Positions 8,218 through 16,714 of a DNA stretch of 64,000 nt are shown here, piece after piece. Numbering within the stretch: the first letter of the stretch is position 1; the number at the start of each line of letters is the position of its first letter. Origin of the DNA: Acidobacteriota bacterium. Lineage in GTDB: Bacteria > Acidobacteriota > Terriglobia > Terriglobales > Acidobacteriaceae. The notes below the pieces were generated by a model, which saw nothing but the letters and a program-made list of their open reading frames with translations, was not told the origin of the DNA and did no database searches. A program made the position numbers and the translations under genes. The stretch covers positions 62,001-126,000 of the forward strand of contig JACPYL010000012.1 of the NCBI GenBank assembly GCA_016196065.1, given 5' to 3'.

Positions 8218-10074
8218 TTGGCCGACTTTCAAAATCCGCAGCAGGAACCCGGAAACGAACGCAGACTTCTCATCGTCTTTGCGCTGACCTTCCTGGTCAT
8301 CATGCTGTTCCAGCCGCTCCTGAAAAAATACGCGCCGCAACCGCCTGAGCCCAAGCCGGAAGCGACCCAGCCGCAGACGGTACAGACTTCGCCGGCTCAA
8401 ACTCCATCAACGACCGGAGCCGCAGCCTCAGCATCCTCGGGTAGCGCGAAACCGGCAGCTACGCCGGTCAAGCAAGCCTCCGGTGAATCCGAAACCGTCA
8501 TTGAGAACGACCTCTACCGCATTGTCTTCACCAATCGCGGCGGCATGGTTAAGTCCTGGGTCCTGAAAGATTACAAGGACAAACCCGAGGGTGGACCGCT
8601 CGAACTCGTCAACAAAGTGGCCGCCGATAAGTATGGCTACCCACTTTCGTTGTGGCTCTACGACGGGGGACTGCGCGACAAGGTGAACTCTGCCCTGTTT
8701 GTCCAATCTCAAACCCAACCCATTCTGCTCGGCGAGGAGTCCGCAAAGATTAGTGTTGATGCCAAAGGGCTTCAACAGGCCAGTCATGCCATTAGCGCTC
8801 CCGCGGAGATCAGCTTCGACTTTTCTGACGGCGACATCGCCGTCCACAAGACATTCAAGTTCGATCACAGCTATGTCGTCGACGTGCAGACCTCCGTCAC
8901 CCAGAAGGGCGCGGTCGTCTCCGCGTTCCCCATGTGGCCAGAAGGATTCGGCGATCAAAATACCGGCGCCAACTATGCCGCCAGCCAGATTGCCTATCAG
9001 TACAACGGCAAAGTAGAACGGCTGGCCACCGGATGGTCCCTGTTCCCGGCGATCAAGATCATCGGCGGCAACACCGTTCCCGGACCGTTTCAGTGGGCCG
9101 CCGTCTCCGATCAGTACTTCGCCGCTGTCTTCCTTCCGCAGGATCCCCAGAACGCGGCACTAGTGACTCTCCGCAGTCCGCTCGAGATTCCTCACAATCC
9201 CTCTGACCCCAGCAACAAGCAGATAGATAAAGTGGACGTATTCGGAACCGCAGTCGGTAGCCTGAAAGGCGCAACCTCCGCCCGGCTCTATGTCGGCCCG
9301 AAAGCACTGCAGGTTCTGGAAAAAGTTCCCGCACCCGGAATTACTGGTGCCGACCCGGACCTGCGCTCCATCGTCGATTTCGGCTGGCTCGGTCTGATCG
9401 CGCGCCCTCTTTTCCTTTGGCTCAAGTGGACGCACGACCACATCATCGGCAACTGGGGATGGGCGATCGTTCTGCAAACGCTCATCATCAACCTGGCTCT
9501 GCTGCCGCTTCGTCTCTCGCAGATGAAGTCGATGCTCAAGATGCAGCGCATCGCGCCGCAGATCAAAGCGATCCAGGAAAAATACAAGAAGTACACCCTG
9601 CGCGATCCGCGCAAAGCAGAGATGAACACGGAAGTCGCCGCCCTCTACAAGAAAGAAGGCGTCAACCCCGCCGGCGGATGCTTGCCCCTGCTCATCCAGA
9701 TGCCTTTCCTGTTTGCCTACTACCGCATGCTGGGTGTCGCCATCGACCTCCGCCACGCGCCCTGGGGATGGGTCCACGACTTGTCCGCGCCCGACCCGCA
9801 CTATATTCTGCCGATCGCCATTGTTGTGACCATGTTCTTCATGCAGCGCATCACGCCGCAAGCCGGCATGGATCCCGCGCAGCAGAAGATGATGAATTTC
9901 TTCATGCCCGTGATGCTCGGCTACATCAGCTTGAACCTGGCCGCCGGGCTCTGCCTGTATTGGTCGATGGGCAACCTGATCAGCATGGTGCAGCAGTCCG
10001 TAATGAACCGCACCGAACTCGGCCGGGAAATGCGCGAGATGATGGAGAAGCGCGCGAGAAAGAAAGAGAAATAA
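8218..10074 (+). CDS. yidC: Membrane protein insertase YidC
   Basis: A 618-residue Gram-negative-type YidC (Oxa1 superfamily). The N-terminal anchor (residues about 18-36) is followed by a Pro/Ala/Gln-rich linker, a large periplasmic beta-sandwich domain (about 90-360) and the conserved insertase core of five helices with the cytoplasmic hairpin QMKSMLKMQRIAPQIKAIQE. The start is TTG (8218), read as Met; no ATG gives an intact anchor. YidC inserts small membrane proteins alone and cooperates with SecYEG. It is the last gene before a 613-bp repeat-filled gap. Confidence 0.97.
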   Translation: MADFQNPQQEPGNERRLLIVFALTFLVIMLFQPLLKKYAPQPPEPKPEATQPQTVQTSPAQTPSTTGAAASASSGSAKPAATPVKQASGESETVIENDLYRIVFTNRGGMVKSWVLKDYKDKPEGGPLELVNKVAADKYGYPLSLWLYDGGLRDKVNSALFVQSQTQPILLGEESAKISVDAKGLQQASHAISAPAEISFDFSDGDIAVHKTFKFDHSYVVDVQTSVTQKGAVVSAFPMWPEGFGDQNTGANYAASQIAYQYNGKVERLATGWSLFPAIKIIGGNTVPGPFQWAAVSDQYFAAVFLPQDPQNAALVTLRSPLEIPHNPSDPSNKQIDKVDVFGTAVGSLKGATSARLYVGPKALQVLEKVPAPGITGADPDLRSIVDFGWLGLIARPLFLWLKWTHDHIIGNWGWAIVLQTLIINLALLPLRLSQMKSMLKMQRIAPQIKAIQEKYKKYTLRDPRKAEMNTEVAALYKKEGVNPAGGCLPLLIQMPFLFAYYRMLGVAIDLRHAPWGWVHDLSAPDPHYILPIAIVVTMFFMQRITPQAGMDPAQQKMMNFFMPVMLGYISLNLAAGLCLYWSMGNLISMVQQSVMNRTELGREMREMMEKRARKKEK

Positions 10075-10182
10075 GCTTCTAGCTACTGGCTTCTGGCTAC
10101 TGGCTTCTTGTTTCTAGCTCTTAAGCTTTGTGGCGTCACGTTCGTGGCTCTTTAGATTTCTAGCTGGGCTGTTTAGATGTGT

Positions 10183-10335
10183 AGCTCTGTGGCCGGTGCA
10201 GCTCTTCAAGATTTCTGGCTCTGTGGCCGGTGCAGATCTGCGAGATTTCCAGCTCTGCGGCCGGTACAGCTCTTCAGATTTCGGACTCTGCGGGCCGGTG
10301 CAGCTCTTCGGATTTCCAGCTCTGCGGCTGTGCAG
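10183..10335 (+). repeat. Imperfect 34-bp tandem repeat, about 4.5 units
   Basis: Units begin near 10183, 10217, 10251, 10285 and 10318 and share AGCTCTGTGGCCGGTGCAGC followed by a TCTTCAAGATTTC-like half. The preceding 100 bp are low-complexity variants of CTACTGGCTTCT. Frames are open in several phases only because the unit length is close to a multiple of three. Confidence 0.8.
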
Positions 10336-10355
10336 GAAACAGTGCGCCAACGGCG

Positions 10356-10640
10356 CTCCAGCCGCGAAGCGGCGGGGCAGGAAAGCCCGGCACGGAAGTG
10401 CCGGGTAAGTTGCCGCGAGAAGGTTGAGTCCTTTTAGGGACGGCACCCGTGGTGCGACGAAAGACTCCAGCCGCGAAGCGGCGGGACAGGAAAGCCCGGC
10501 ACGGAAGTGCCGGGTAGGTTGCCGCGAGAAGGTTGAGTCCCTTTAGGGACGGCACCCGTAGTGCGAGGAAAGACTCCAGCCGCGAAGCGGCGAAATATTA
10601 CAGCCCACGGCGCAAGCCGTGTGTAGCAACGCGAGATTGA
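10356..10640 (+). repeat. 109-bp tandem repeat of palindromes upstream of khpB
   Basis: Three copies begin at 10356, 10465 and 10574 with CTCCAGCCGCGAAGCGGCG. Each full unit contains three hairpins: CCGCGAAGCGG, GCCCGGCACGGAAGTGCCGGG-type, and CCCTTTAGGG. The last copy switches into the GCCCACGGCGCAAGCCGTG element. Together with 10183-10335 this fills the whole 613-bp interval between yidC and khpB. Confidence 0.85.
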
Positions 10641-10687
10641 TCGAGCCCCGAAGGGGCGAAAGAATCTGTACAGGCCGAGAGCCAACT

Positions 10688-11233
10688 ATGCCAATCGCCG
10701 ACAAAGTCGCCGCCGCCAAGAAAATTGGAGAATTCCTCCAAGCCGTCATCACTCACGGCGGATTCAAACTCAAATACCGCATCACCGTCGATCCTCCCAT
10801 CGCCGAACAGCGCGAATGGGAACATCCCGAAATCCTCGTCGAATTCGCCGGACCGGATTCCGCCCTGCTCCTCGAACGGGGAGGCGAACTCCTGCGCTCC
10901 TTCGAACTGCTGGGAACGGAAATCCTTCGCTTGCAAGGCAACGAGCACGAGAAGATTTGGTTCGACTGCAAAAACTTTCGCTCGCTGCGCATTGAGGAAC
11001 TCCAGATGGCCGCTCGCACCGCCGCTGAAAAAGTTCGTCATACAGGTGAGCCCTATCGCTTTTCGCCGATGTCGTCGCGCGAGCGCCGCATGGTTCACCT
11101 CGCATTGCGCGAGGAAAAAGATTTGCGCACTGAGAGCGATGGCGAAGGCGGACGCCGCTGCGTAGTCGTCTATCCCGGAGACCACAAATCCACCGCCAGG
11201 CCCGAACGACCGGAACGCCGCCGCATCTCATGA
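10688..11233 (+). CDS. khpB: Jag/KhpB-like RNA-binding protein (KH and R3H domains)
   Basis: A 181-residue protein with a KH-like domain (residues about 40-105) and a C-terminal R3H domain containing PYRFSPMSSRERRMVHLAL and CVVVYP. Jag/KhpB proteins bind RNA together with KhpA and influence cell elongation and division. They are encoded directly after yidC in many phyla, as here. The N-terminal Jag_N domain of Firmicute homologues is absent. The ATG at 10688 was chosen because the upstream in-frame codons lie in repeat DNA. The C-terminal tail is Arg/Pro-rich. Confidence 0.9.
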   Translation: MPIADKVAAAKKIGEFLQAVITHGGFKLKYRITVDPPIAEQREWEHPEILVEFAGPDSALLLERGGELLRSFELLGTEILRLQGNEHEKIWFDCKNFRSLRIEELQMAARTAAEKVRHTGEPYRFSPMSSRERRMVHLALREEKDLRTESDGEGGRRCVVVYPGDHKSTARPERPERRRIS

Positions 11234-11240
11234 ATTCTCG

Positions 11241-11268
11241 GTAGAGACGAGGCAAGCCTCGTCTCTAC
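11241..11268 (+). terminator. Perfect 13-bp hairpin after khpB
   Basis: GTAGAGACGAGGC and its exact complement are separated by two bases. There is no T-tract, so it may be a repeat or a factor-dependent terminator and not an intrinsic one. A relative (GTAGAGACCCGGC) occurs at 29624. Confidence 0.5.
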
Positions 11269-11584
11269 ACCACGGCCTTGAACGGAAACAATCACGTTAC
11301 GTAACCAAGTTGCACCCTTTGCGCGGCAGTTATTTTCTCGCCACTTGACAGCGAGAAAAATTAGCGTTCCCATAGAGCGCTCACGTTGAAAATGTTTGTC
11401 AGCATCACCGACGCGACAATTTTTTTTATGCTAGTATGCCGTTCGTCTCCGTTGTAAATTTCACCAAGGCAACCAGTGGCTGCGAAAGCAAAAGCTGTTC
11501 TGCGGTAAAGAAGAATTCACAGTTAAAGATTTCGGATTTCTCCCGGGCGCGCCCTCACCGGACACCCGAGTTTTCTTAAAAAAA
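11269..11584 (+). promoter_or_regulatory. dnaA upstream region
   Basis: The 316 bp before dnaA are less G+C-rich than their surroundings and contain an isolated TTGACA at 11345-11350 and a T-tract followed by TATGCT (11427-11432). I could not pair these with good spacing. No TTATCCACA-like DnaA boxes are visible. The A-rich stretch right before the ATG gives no clear Shine-Dalgarno. Confidence 0.4.
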
Positions 11585-12982
11585 ATGTCTGTTTCCAGTT
11601 CCGCCATCATCCCGAATCCGTGGGTGCGCATCCTCGATGCGCTCGAAAAGAAAATCAATCGGCACTCCTACGACACCTGGCTGAAGCCGACCCGCTATAG
11701 TCATGCCAGAGATGGAGTGCTCTTCATCCGTGTTCCCACCGCTGAATTCCGTAGCGTGGGCGACAAGTACGCCGACCTCATTCAGGAAGCCATCGACAAT
11801 CTCGGCCTCGAATATCAGGATGTAAAGTTCGTGACTGCCGAAGACGATCCTTCGAACACGCCGATTCGCCACAACGGCGGCCTTTCAATGTCCGGCTCCG
11901 GATCACAGCCCCAGTCTGCCTCCACTTCCTTCCAGACTCAGGCCCGCTTTGACTGGGACAGCGCCGCGCAACTGAACCCGCGCTACACTTTCGACGCTTT
12001 CGTCATTGGCAGCGGCAACCAGTTTGCCCACGCCGCCTGCCAGGCTGTCGCCGAGCGCCCGTCCAAGGCTTACAACCCGCTCTTCCTGTACGGGGGCGTT
12101 GGCATGGGCAAGACCCACCTGATGCAGGCCATCGGACACGAAGTCAAAATGCGCACGCCGCAAGCGTCCATCTGCTACGTCTCCAGCGAGAAGTTCACCA
12201 ACGAGATGATCAACTCGCTGCGCTACGACAAGATGACCAGCTTCCGCGACAAGTTCCGCAACGTGGACGTCCTGCTCATCGACGACATCCAGTTCCTCGC
12301 GCAGAAGGAACGCACGCAGGAAGAGTTCTTCCACACCTTCAACGCTCTGCACGAATCCATGAAGCAGATCGTGATCGCCAGCGACCGCCCGCCAAAAGAA
12401 CTGGCGGAAGTAGAAGACCGCTTGCGCAGCCGCTTCGAGTGGGGACTGATCGCCGATATCCAGCCTCCCGACCTCGAGACCAAGGTTGCCATCCTGCAAA
12501 AGAAAGCCGAGCAGGAGAAGGTCACGCTGCCGACCGAAGTCGCGCTCTTCATCGCCTCCAACATCCGCTCGAACGTTCGCGAGTTGGAAGGCGCTCTGAT
12601 CCGCCTGGTCGCGCACTCGTCCTTGATCGGCGCCGAGATCACTCTGCCCTACACCCAGCAGGTGCTGAAGAATTTCATCGACTCACAAGCACGTAGAGTG
12701 ACCATTGAGTCCATCCAGAAGGCCGTAGCGGAACAGTTCGGTCTGCGCCTGGTTGAGATCAAGGCAAAAAACAATTCGCGCTCGATCGTCTACCCACGGC
12801 AGATTGCGATGTACCTTTCCAAGCATCTGACCGAAGCTTCGCTCCCCGAGATCGGACGCCAGTTCGGCGGTAAGCACCACACCACCGTTCTGCACTCGGT
12901 CGACAAGATCGAAGAAGTCCGCAAAGGCGATAAAGATTTAAACAGGCTGCTCAATAAATTGACCGAGCAGTTGGGCGCATGA
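11585..12982 (+). CDS. dnaA: Chromosomal replication initiator protein DnaA
   Basis: A complete 465-residue DnaA. Domain I (residues 12-85: WVRILDALEKKINRHSYDTWLKP) is joined by a Ser/Gln-rich linker to the AAA+ domain with Walker A GGVGMGKTH and Walker B LLIDDIQFL. Domain IV carries the DNA-binding signature GGKHHTTVLHSVDKI. DnaA binds DnaA boxes and opens oriC. It is followed by dnaN, the usual order. Relative to the strand-composition switch at 42.7 kb, this gene would be transcribed against the replication fork, which is atypical. Confidence 0.99.
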   Translation: MSVSSSAIIPNPWVRILDALEKKINRHSYDTWLKPTRYSHARDGVLFIRVPTAEFRSVGDKYADLIQEAIDNLGLEYQDVKFVTAEDDPSNTPIRHNGGLSMSGSGSQPQSASTSFQTQARFDWDSAAQLNPRYTFDAFVIGSGNQFAHAACQAVAERPSKAYNPLFLYGGVGMGKTHLMQAIGHEVKMRTPQASICYVSSEKFTNEMINSLRYDKMTSFRDKFRNVDVLLIDDIQFLAQKERTQEEFFHTFNALHESMKQIVIASDRPPKELAEVEDRLRSRFEWGLIADIQPPDLETKVAILQKKAEQEKVTLPTEVALFIASNIRSNVRELEGALIRLVAHSSLIGAEITLPYTQQVLKNFIDSQARRVTIESIQKAVAEQFGLRLVEIKAKNNSRSIVYPRQIAMYLSKHLTEASLPEIGRQFGGKHHTTVLHSVDKIEEVRKGDKDLNRLLNKLTEQLGA

Positions 12983-12986
12983 ATCG

Positions 12987-13190
12987 CGGTTTCCACCAGT
13001 TTTTCCACCTAACGGTCCATTCTTCCTGCCCTCGGGCAGTGGATCGTCTGTGGAACCTGTGCCAGACTGGAACGGAACTTCGGAAACAGTCTTTTCTTAG
13101 TGTGATCTCCGGCGTCCAGCCGCCCGATTTTTCACACGAAGGGTTGTCACCGATCTGATTGCAGCAGCAGGAGGTGGACTCTTTTTCCAC
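12987..13190 (+). other. Cluster of weak DnaA-box-like sequences between dnaA and dnaN
   Basis: Five sequences resemble the TTATCCACA box: TTTCCACC (12990), TTTTTCCACC (13000), TGTGGAACC (13049, reverse), TTTTTCACA (13128) and TTTTTCCAC (13182). None is a perfect box. The region may bind DnaA for dnaN regulation or be a relic or secondary origin; strand composition does not switch here. Confidence 0.4.
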
Positions 13191-13279
13191 TTCTCCGGCC
13201 TACCTGCTGTTACTGCTGGTTTTATCGGTTATGCTTTTGATATAAGGAAGTAACAGAAGTAGCAGTCGGGAGAGTCATT

Positions 13280-14440
13280 ATGCCGGTGGACGTAGCCCCT
13301 GTCGTGGCCACAGCGACAACGACCATGGAAATCACCATCAGCAAATTTGAGTTGCTGCGTGAGCTGACCGCAACCCAGGGCGTCGTGGAGCGCAAGACTA
13401 CGATCCCCATTCTCTCCAACTACCTCTTCGAAGCCGCCGCGGACAAACTGCAACTCACCGCCACCGATCTCGACCTGAGCCTGCGCACCGCCTGTAACGC
13501 GAAAGTAAAAAAAGAAGGCGCCTGCACCATCCCCGCGCGCAAGCTTTACGACTACGTAAAACTTCTTCCCGACGCCGACATCACCATCAAACTGCTCGAG
13601 AATCACTGGGTCAGCATCCGCTGTGGACGATCCAATACGAAAATGGTCGGCATGGCGCGCTCGAATTTTCCCGCGCTGCCCGTATTTCCGACTGCCGGCG
13701 TCATCAAGATTCCGACTGCGGTCCTGCGCTCCATGATCTCCAAGACCGGATTCGCCATCGCCCATGAAGAATCGCGCTACACCCTGAACGGCGCGCTCAT
13801 GGTGCTGAAGAGCGAATCGATCACCATGGTCGCGACCGACGGACATCGCTTAGCCCACATCGAGCGTGCCGGAGAAAAATTCGACGGCGTCTCCGGTGAA
13901 ATGAAAACGCTCATCCCGAAAAAGGCGATGGACGAACTCAAGACTCTGCTCGACTCCACCGACGCCGAGACCATCGATTTCGCGAAAGACGAATCAACCC
14001 TGTATTTCCGCGTGGGCCAGCGCCTGCTTACCTCGCGCCAGCTCACGGGACAATTCCCCAACTACGAAGCCGTCCTGCCGAAGGAAATCACCAAGTCCAT
14101 CAGCGTGCCCGGCGCCGAACTCGGAGCCGCCATCTCCCGCGTCGCCCAGTTTGCCGACGAACGCTCCCATGCCGTCCGCCTGCGCCTGGAAAAAGATGAG
14201 CTGAAACTCTCGGCATCATCCACCGACTCCGGCGAGTCGGAGGATTCCATTGAAGTCGCCTACGCCGGCGACCCCGTGACCATCGGCTTCAACGCCCAAT
14301 ATCTGATCGACTTCATCAAGGCCACCGGCTCCACCGAAGTAAAACTGGAATTGAAAGACGCCCAGTCCGCCGGCCAGTTCCGCCCCGCCGAAGGCGACGA
14401 CTACAAGTACCGCTACATCGTCATGCCGATGCGGATCTGA
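13280..14440 (+). CDS. dnaN: DNA polymerase III sliding clamp (beta subunit)
   Basis: The 386-residue clamp has the three repeated domains of DnaN: the N-terminal motif MEITISKFELLRELTATQGV, central SMISKTGFAIAHEESRYTLNG, and the C-terminal end YRYIVMPMRI. It forms the dimeric ring that tethers polymerase III. Two starts are possible. ATG 13280 has a GGGAGAG Shine-Dalgarno seven bases upstream and adds 15 Ala/Thr/Val-rich residues, while ATG 13325 gives the usual N-terminus but has no binding site. I prefer 13280. Confidence 0.98.
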   Translation: MPVDVAPVVATATTTMEITISKFELLRELTATQGVVERKTTIPILSNYLFEAAADKLQLTATDLDLSLRTACNAKVKKEGACTIPARKLYDYVKLLPDADITIKLLENHWVSIRCGRSNTKMVGMARSNFPALPVFPTAGVIKIPTAVLRSMISKTGFAIAHEESRYTLNGALMVLKSESITMVATDGHRLAHIERAGEKFDGVSGEMKTLIPKKAMDELKTLLDSTDAETIDFAKDESTLYFRVGQRLLTSRQLTGQFPNYEAVLPKEITKSISVPGAELGAAISRVAQFADERSHAVRLRLEKDELKLSASSTDSGESEDSIEVAYAGDPVTIGFNAQYLIDFIKATGSTEVKLELKDAQSAGQFRPAEGDDYKYRYIVMPMRI

Positions 14441-14479
14441 GACCGTTCGACTGACATCGGATCCGGCAAGAATATCAAG

Positions 14480-14520
14480 AGGGGAGAAGGGATTCGGTCC
14501 CTCCTCCCCTTTGTTTTTCT
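14480..14520 (+). terminator. Intrinsic terminator of dnaN
   Basis: A 13-bp stem with one mismatch (AGGGGAGAAGGGA against its complement, loop TTCGG) is followed by TTGTTTTTCT. It isolates dnaN from mscL. Confidence 0.9.
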
Positions 14521-14626
14521 GCCTCAAACGCGCGGGATAGATAGCGGCCTAACATCGCCAATTGGCTTGACCAACTCTCCGCTCGCAAGTTACATTTGGC
14601 GCCGAATTCTATTTAGGAGGCACCCT

Positions 14627-15043
14627 ATGCTTTCAGGCTTTAAGCAATTCATTCTGCGCGGCAACGTAGTAGATCTGGCAGTCGGCGTCGTGATCGGCGC
14701 TGCTTTTGGCGGAGTGGTCACCGCTCTGGTCAAATCTCTGATCGAGCCGCTCATTGCCCTTCTCGTAGGCAAGCCCGATTTCACCGCGATCACCTTTACC
14801 GTCGGCACCACCGTCTTCCCGATCGGCGCGTTCATCACCGCCCTTGTGAATTTCCTGTTGGTCGCCGCCGCGATTTACTTCTTCGTCGTGACTCCGATCA
14901 ACGCCCTGATCGCCCGTACGCGCAAAGATCCAGCGCCGGCCGATCCGACCACCAAGAAGTGCCCGGAATGCCTGAGCGAGATTCCCCTCGACGCCCGCCG
15001 CTGTGCCCATTGCTCACAGCCGGTGGCAAGCCGAGCAGCCTAA
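14627..15043 (+). CDS. mscL: Large-conductance mechanosensitive channel MscL with C-terminal zinc ribbon
   Basis: Residues 1-100 are a standard MscL: amphipathic start MLSGFKQFILRGNVVDLAVG, TM1 (about 14-38) and TM2 (about 66-89). MscL forms a homopentameric pore that releases solutes on hypo-osmotic shock. The cytoplasmic tail differs from the usual short helix bundle: after a Pro/Ala linker it carries CPEC (C112, C115) and CAHC (C126, C129), a double zinc-ribbon knuckle. ATG 14627 follows a perfect AGGAGG at 14615. The gene is monocistronic behind the dnaN terminator. Confidence 0.95.
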   Translation: MLSGFKQFILRGNVVDLAVGVVIGAAFGGVVTALVKSLIEPLIALLVGKPDFTAITFTVGTTVFPIGAFITALVNFLLVAAAIYFFVVTPINALIARTRKDPAPADPTTKKCPECLSEIPLDARRCAHCSQPVASRAA

Positions 15044-15104
15044 CGCCCGTCAGGGGATGTTTCTCGATCGTGGTGCGAGTGCCAAGCGGGTTTTGACTTA
15101 AGTG

Positions 15105-15195
15105 GAAGAGCGGCCCTTCAGGGTCGCGTTAGGATTCCAATAACAAGGGCCTTCAGGCCCCGAGATCATCGGGGCTTGCAGCGCCCCATCCCCCC
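15105..15195 (+). repeat. Palindromes before rpmB
   Basis: Short hairpins GCCCTTCAGGGTC (15112), GGGCCTTCAGGCCC (15149) and CCCCGAGATCATCGGGG (15157) lie in the mscL-rpmB gap. Their loops read TTCA on the plus strand like most repeats left of 42.5 kb. Confidence 0.6.
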
Positions 15196-15278
15196 GCCCT
15201 TGGCGAAATCGCCCAATTTCCTGTAAAATCACTCTTTACCTGTCAAGCGGCATCAAGCCCCAAAAGGATTCAGGAGTT

Positions 15279-15467
15279 ATGGCACGAGTCTGTGAAATCT
15301 GCGGCAAGGGGCCGCAGTTCGGAAACAACATCAGCCACGCCCACAACGTGACCAAACGGCGCTGGAACGTCAATCTGCGCCCCGTTCATGCCAAGGTTGG
15401 CGCCGCCACCAAGCGGATGCGCGTGTGCACGTCCTGCTTGCGTAGCGGTAAAGTCGTCAAGGCGTAA
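15279..15467 (+). CDS. rpmB: 50S ribosomal protein L28
   Basis: A 62-residue L28 with the N-terminal [20 protein letters not shown], the basic core [12 protein letters not shown] and the C-terminal [14 protein letters not shown]. The two CxxC pairs (C5/C8, C50/C53) mark the zinc-binding form of L28. L28 joins the large subunit near the tRNA exit site. A GGAG ribosome-binding site lies six bases before the ATG. A TAAAAT box is visible about 60 bp upstream. Confidence 0.97.
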   Translation: MARVCEICGKGPQFGNNISHAHNVTKRRWNVNLRPVHAKVGAATKRMRVCTSCLRSGKVVKA

Positions 15468-15509
15468 GTTGTAGCCTGGTTCGATTTCCACCCCTTAATT
15501 CAGTGGAAC

Positions 15510-15550
15510 TGTCATCCCGACCCTGAGCTTGCCGAAGGGCCAGGGATCCG
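15510..15550 (+). repeat. TGTCATCCCGA-type repeat, diverged copy
   Basis: AACTGTCATCCCGACCCTGA followed by CCAGGGATC matches the first half and end of the repeat found at 39774 and 39963. It lies between convergent rpmB and the FKBP gene. Confidence 0.6.
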
Positions 15551-15577
15551 CATTTCCTCGCCCGGGAGCGAGCTGCG

Positions 15578-16090
15578 CTAGCGCACGCTCACCAGCACCA
15601 CGTCAAAGATCAGCGTCGCATCCGGCGGAATCAGCCCGGGATATCCCTTCGGACCATATGCCAGGTTCCCCGGAATCCGCAGCTGCCGCTTCCCGCCGAC
15701 TTTCATTCCGGCAACGCCTTCGTCCCAACCCTTGATGACCTGCCCGGCGCCAATCAAGAAATCAAATGGACGTCCCGTCCCCACCGAGCTATCGAACTTT
15801 TTCCCGCTCGTTAGCCAGCCCGTGTAGTCGACCTTCACATGCTGGCCGCTATGCGCCTCAGCGCCTGTGCCTGCCTTGATGTCCCAGTACTGGAGTCCAC
15901 TCGCCGTCTTGACCCCGTCTCCCATAACCTTCGTCGGCCCCGCCGCAGGACGCGCCACCGGCCGGTGCACCGCCGGCTTACTCGCCGTCGGTTTGCTCGC
16001 CGTTGTAGGAGCCTTCTTGGTTGTAGTTCCCGTCTGCGCGAAAGCAAAAGTTGCCATCCCGAATAGAACCGCCACCACAAATGTTTTCAT
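15578..16090 (-). CDS. Exported FKBP-type peptidyl-prolyl isomerase
   Basis: The 170-residue protein has a signal peptide (residues 1-19, MATFAFAQ), a Thr/Lys/Pro/Ala-rich spacer (20-65) and a single FKBP domain (about 75-170). The active-site aromatic and FD residues are present in [16 protein letters not shown], then [19 protein letters not shown] and the conserved [10 protein letters not shown]. It would catalyse prolyl isomerisation of exported proteins. The gene lies 59 bp downstream of ridA on the same strand and may be co-transcribed with it. Confidence 0.95.
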   Translation of the reverse strand: MKTFVVAVLFGMATFAFAQTGTTTKKAPTTASKPTASKPAVHRPVARPAAGPTKVMGDGVKTASGLQYWDIKAGTGAEAHSGQHVKVDYTGWLTSGKKFDSSVGTGRPFDFLIGAGQVIKGWDEGVAGMKVGGKRQLRIPGNLAYGPKGYPGLIPPDATLIFDVVLVSVR

Positions 16091-16149
16091 GATCTCTTCT
16101 CCGACTTCCGAGTTTGAAACCTCTGCAATCCGACCTCTAACCTCTGACC

Positions 16150-16527
16150 TTAAACCAGCGCGATCACATCGATCTCGACCAGCACATCTTTCGGAAGCCG
16201 CGCCGCCTCCACCGTCGTACGCGCCGGGAAAGCAGCGGTGAAATAACGACCATACACTTCATTCATTGCCGCGAAGTCTCCCATATTCTTCAGGAAGACC
16301 GTGCACCGGACCGCCTTATCCAGACTGGTGCCCGCCGCCTTGAGCAGCCCGGCAAGGTTCTTGAAGACACGCTCCGTTTGCACCGAGACGTCTCCCGCAA
16401 CCACTTGTTGAGTCGCTGGATCGATCGCCACCTGGCCGGACGTAAATACAAATCCATTGGCTCGAATCGCCTGCGAATAAGGACCGATCGCCTTGGGAGC
16501 CTGATCGGTAGCAATCACATCACGCAT
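16150..16527 (-). CDS. ridA: RidA family enamine/imine deaminase
   Basis: A 125-residue YjgF/YER057c/UK114 protein. RidA hydrolyses reactive enamine/imine intermediates released by PLP enzymes such as threonine dehydratase. Family landmarks: [12 protein letters not shown] at the N-terminus, [13 protein letters not shown], and the substrate-binding arginine in [10 protein letters not shown] with [13 protein letters not shown] near the end. The start at 16527 follows GGAGG on the minus strand; an upstream in-frame ATG (16575) has no such site. Confidence 0.95.
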   Translation of the reverse strand: MRDVIATDQAPKAIGPYSQAIRANGFVFTSGQVAIDPATQQVVAGDVSVQTERVFKNLAGLLKAAGTSLDKAVRCTVFLKNMGDFAAMNEVYGRYFTAAFPARTTVEAARLPKDVLVEIDVIALV

Positions 16528-16714
16528 AAATCCTCCCGACGCAGAAGTAGCGTCGCTTTCTTCGACAAAAATCAATCCCCAGGCACGAAGTGAGATTAAC
16601 GCAGATTCCCCAAACCGAAGTCAACCAATCCCCTCACTTCAGCCTCCCTTAGTGAACCTTCGTGAAACCTCAGTGTCCTTCGTGGTAGAGCCTTTGAATT
16701 TAAACGGGCCTTCC
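16528..16714. repeat. ridA-ruvX gap with CTTCGTG repeat
   Basis: The interval contains the degenerate repeat AGTGAACCTTCGTGAAACCT and AGTGTCCTTCGTGGTAGAG (16650-16690), related to those at 5085 and 41652. Otherwise nothing is recognised. Confidence 0.5.

Noticed and set aside
10183-10335. CRISPR-like array
   Set aside because: The 34-bp units are contiguous without spacers and degenerate; no cas genes nearby.
12987-13190. oriC between dnaA and dnaN
   Set aside because: Only imperfect DnaA-box-like sequences are present and strand composition does not switch here, so it is kept as a secondary possibility only.
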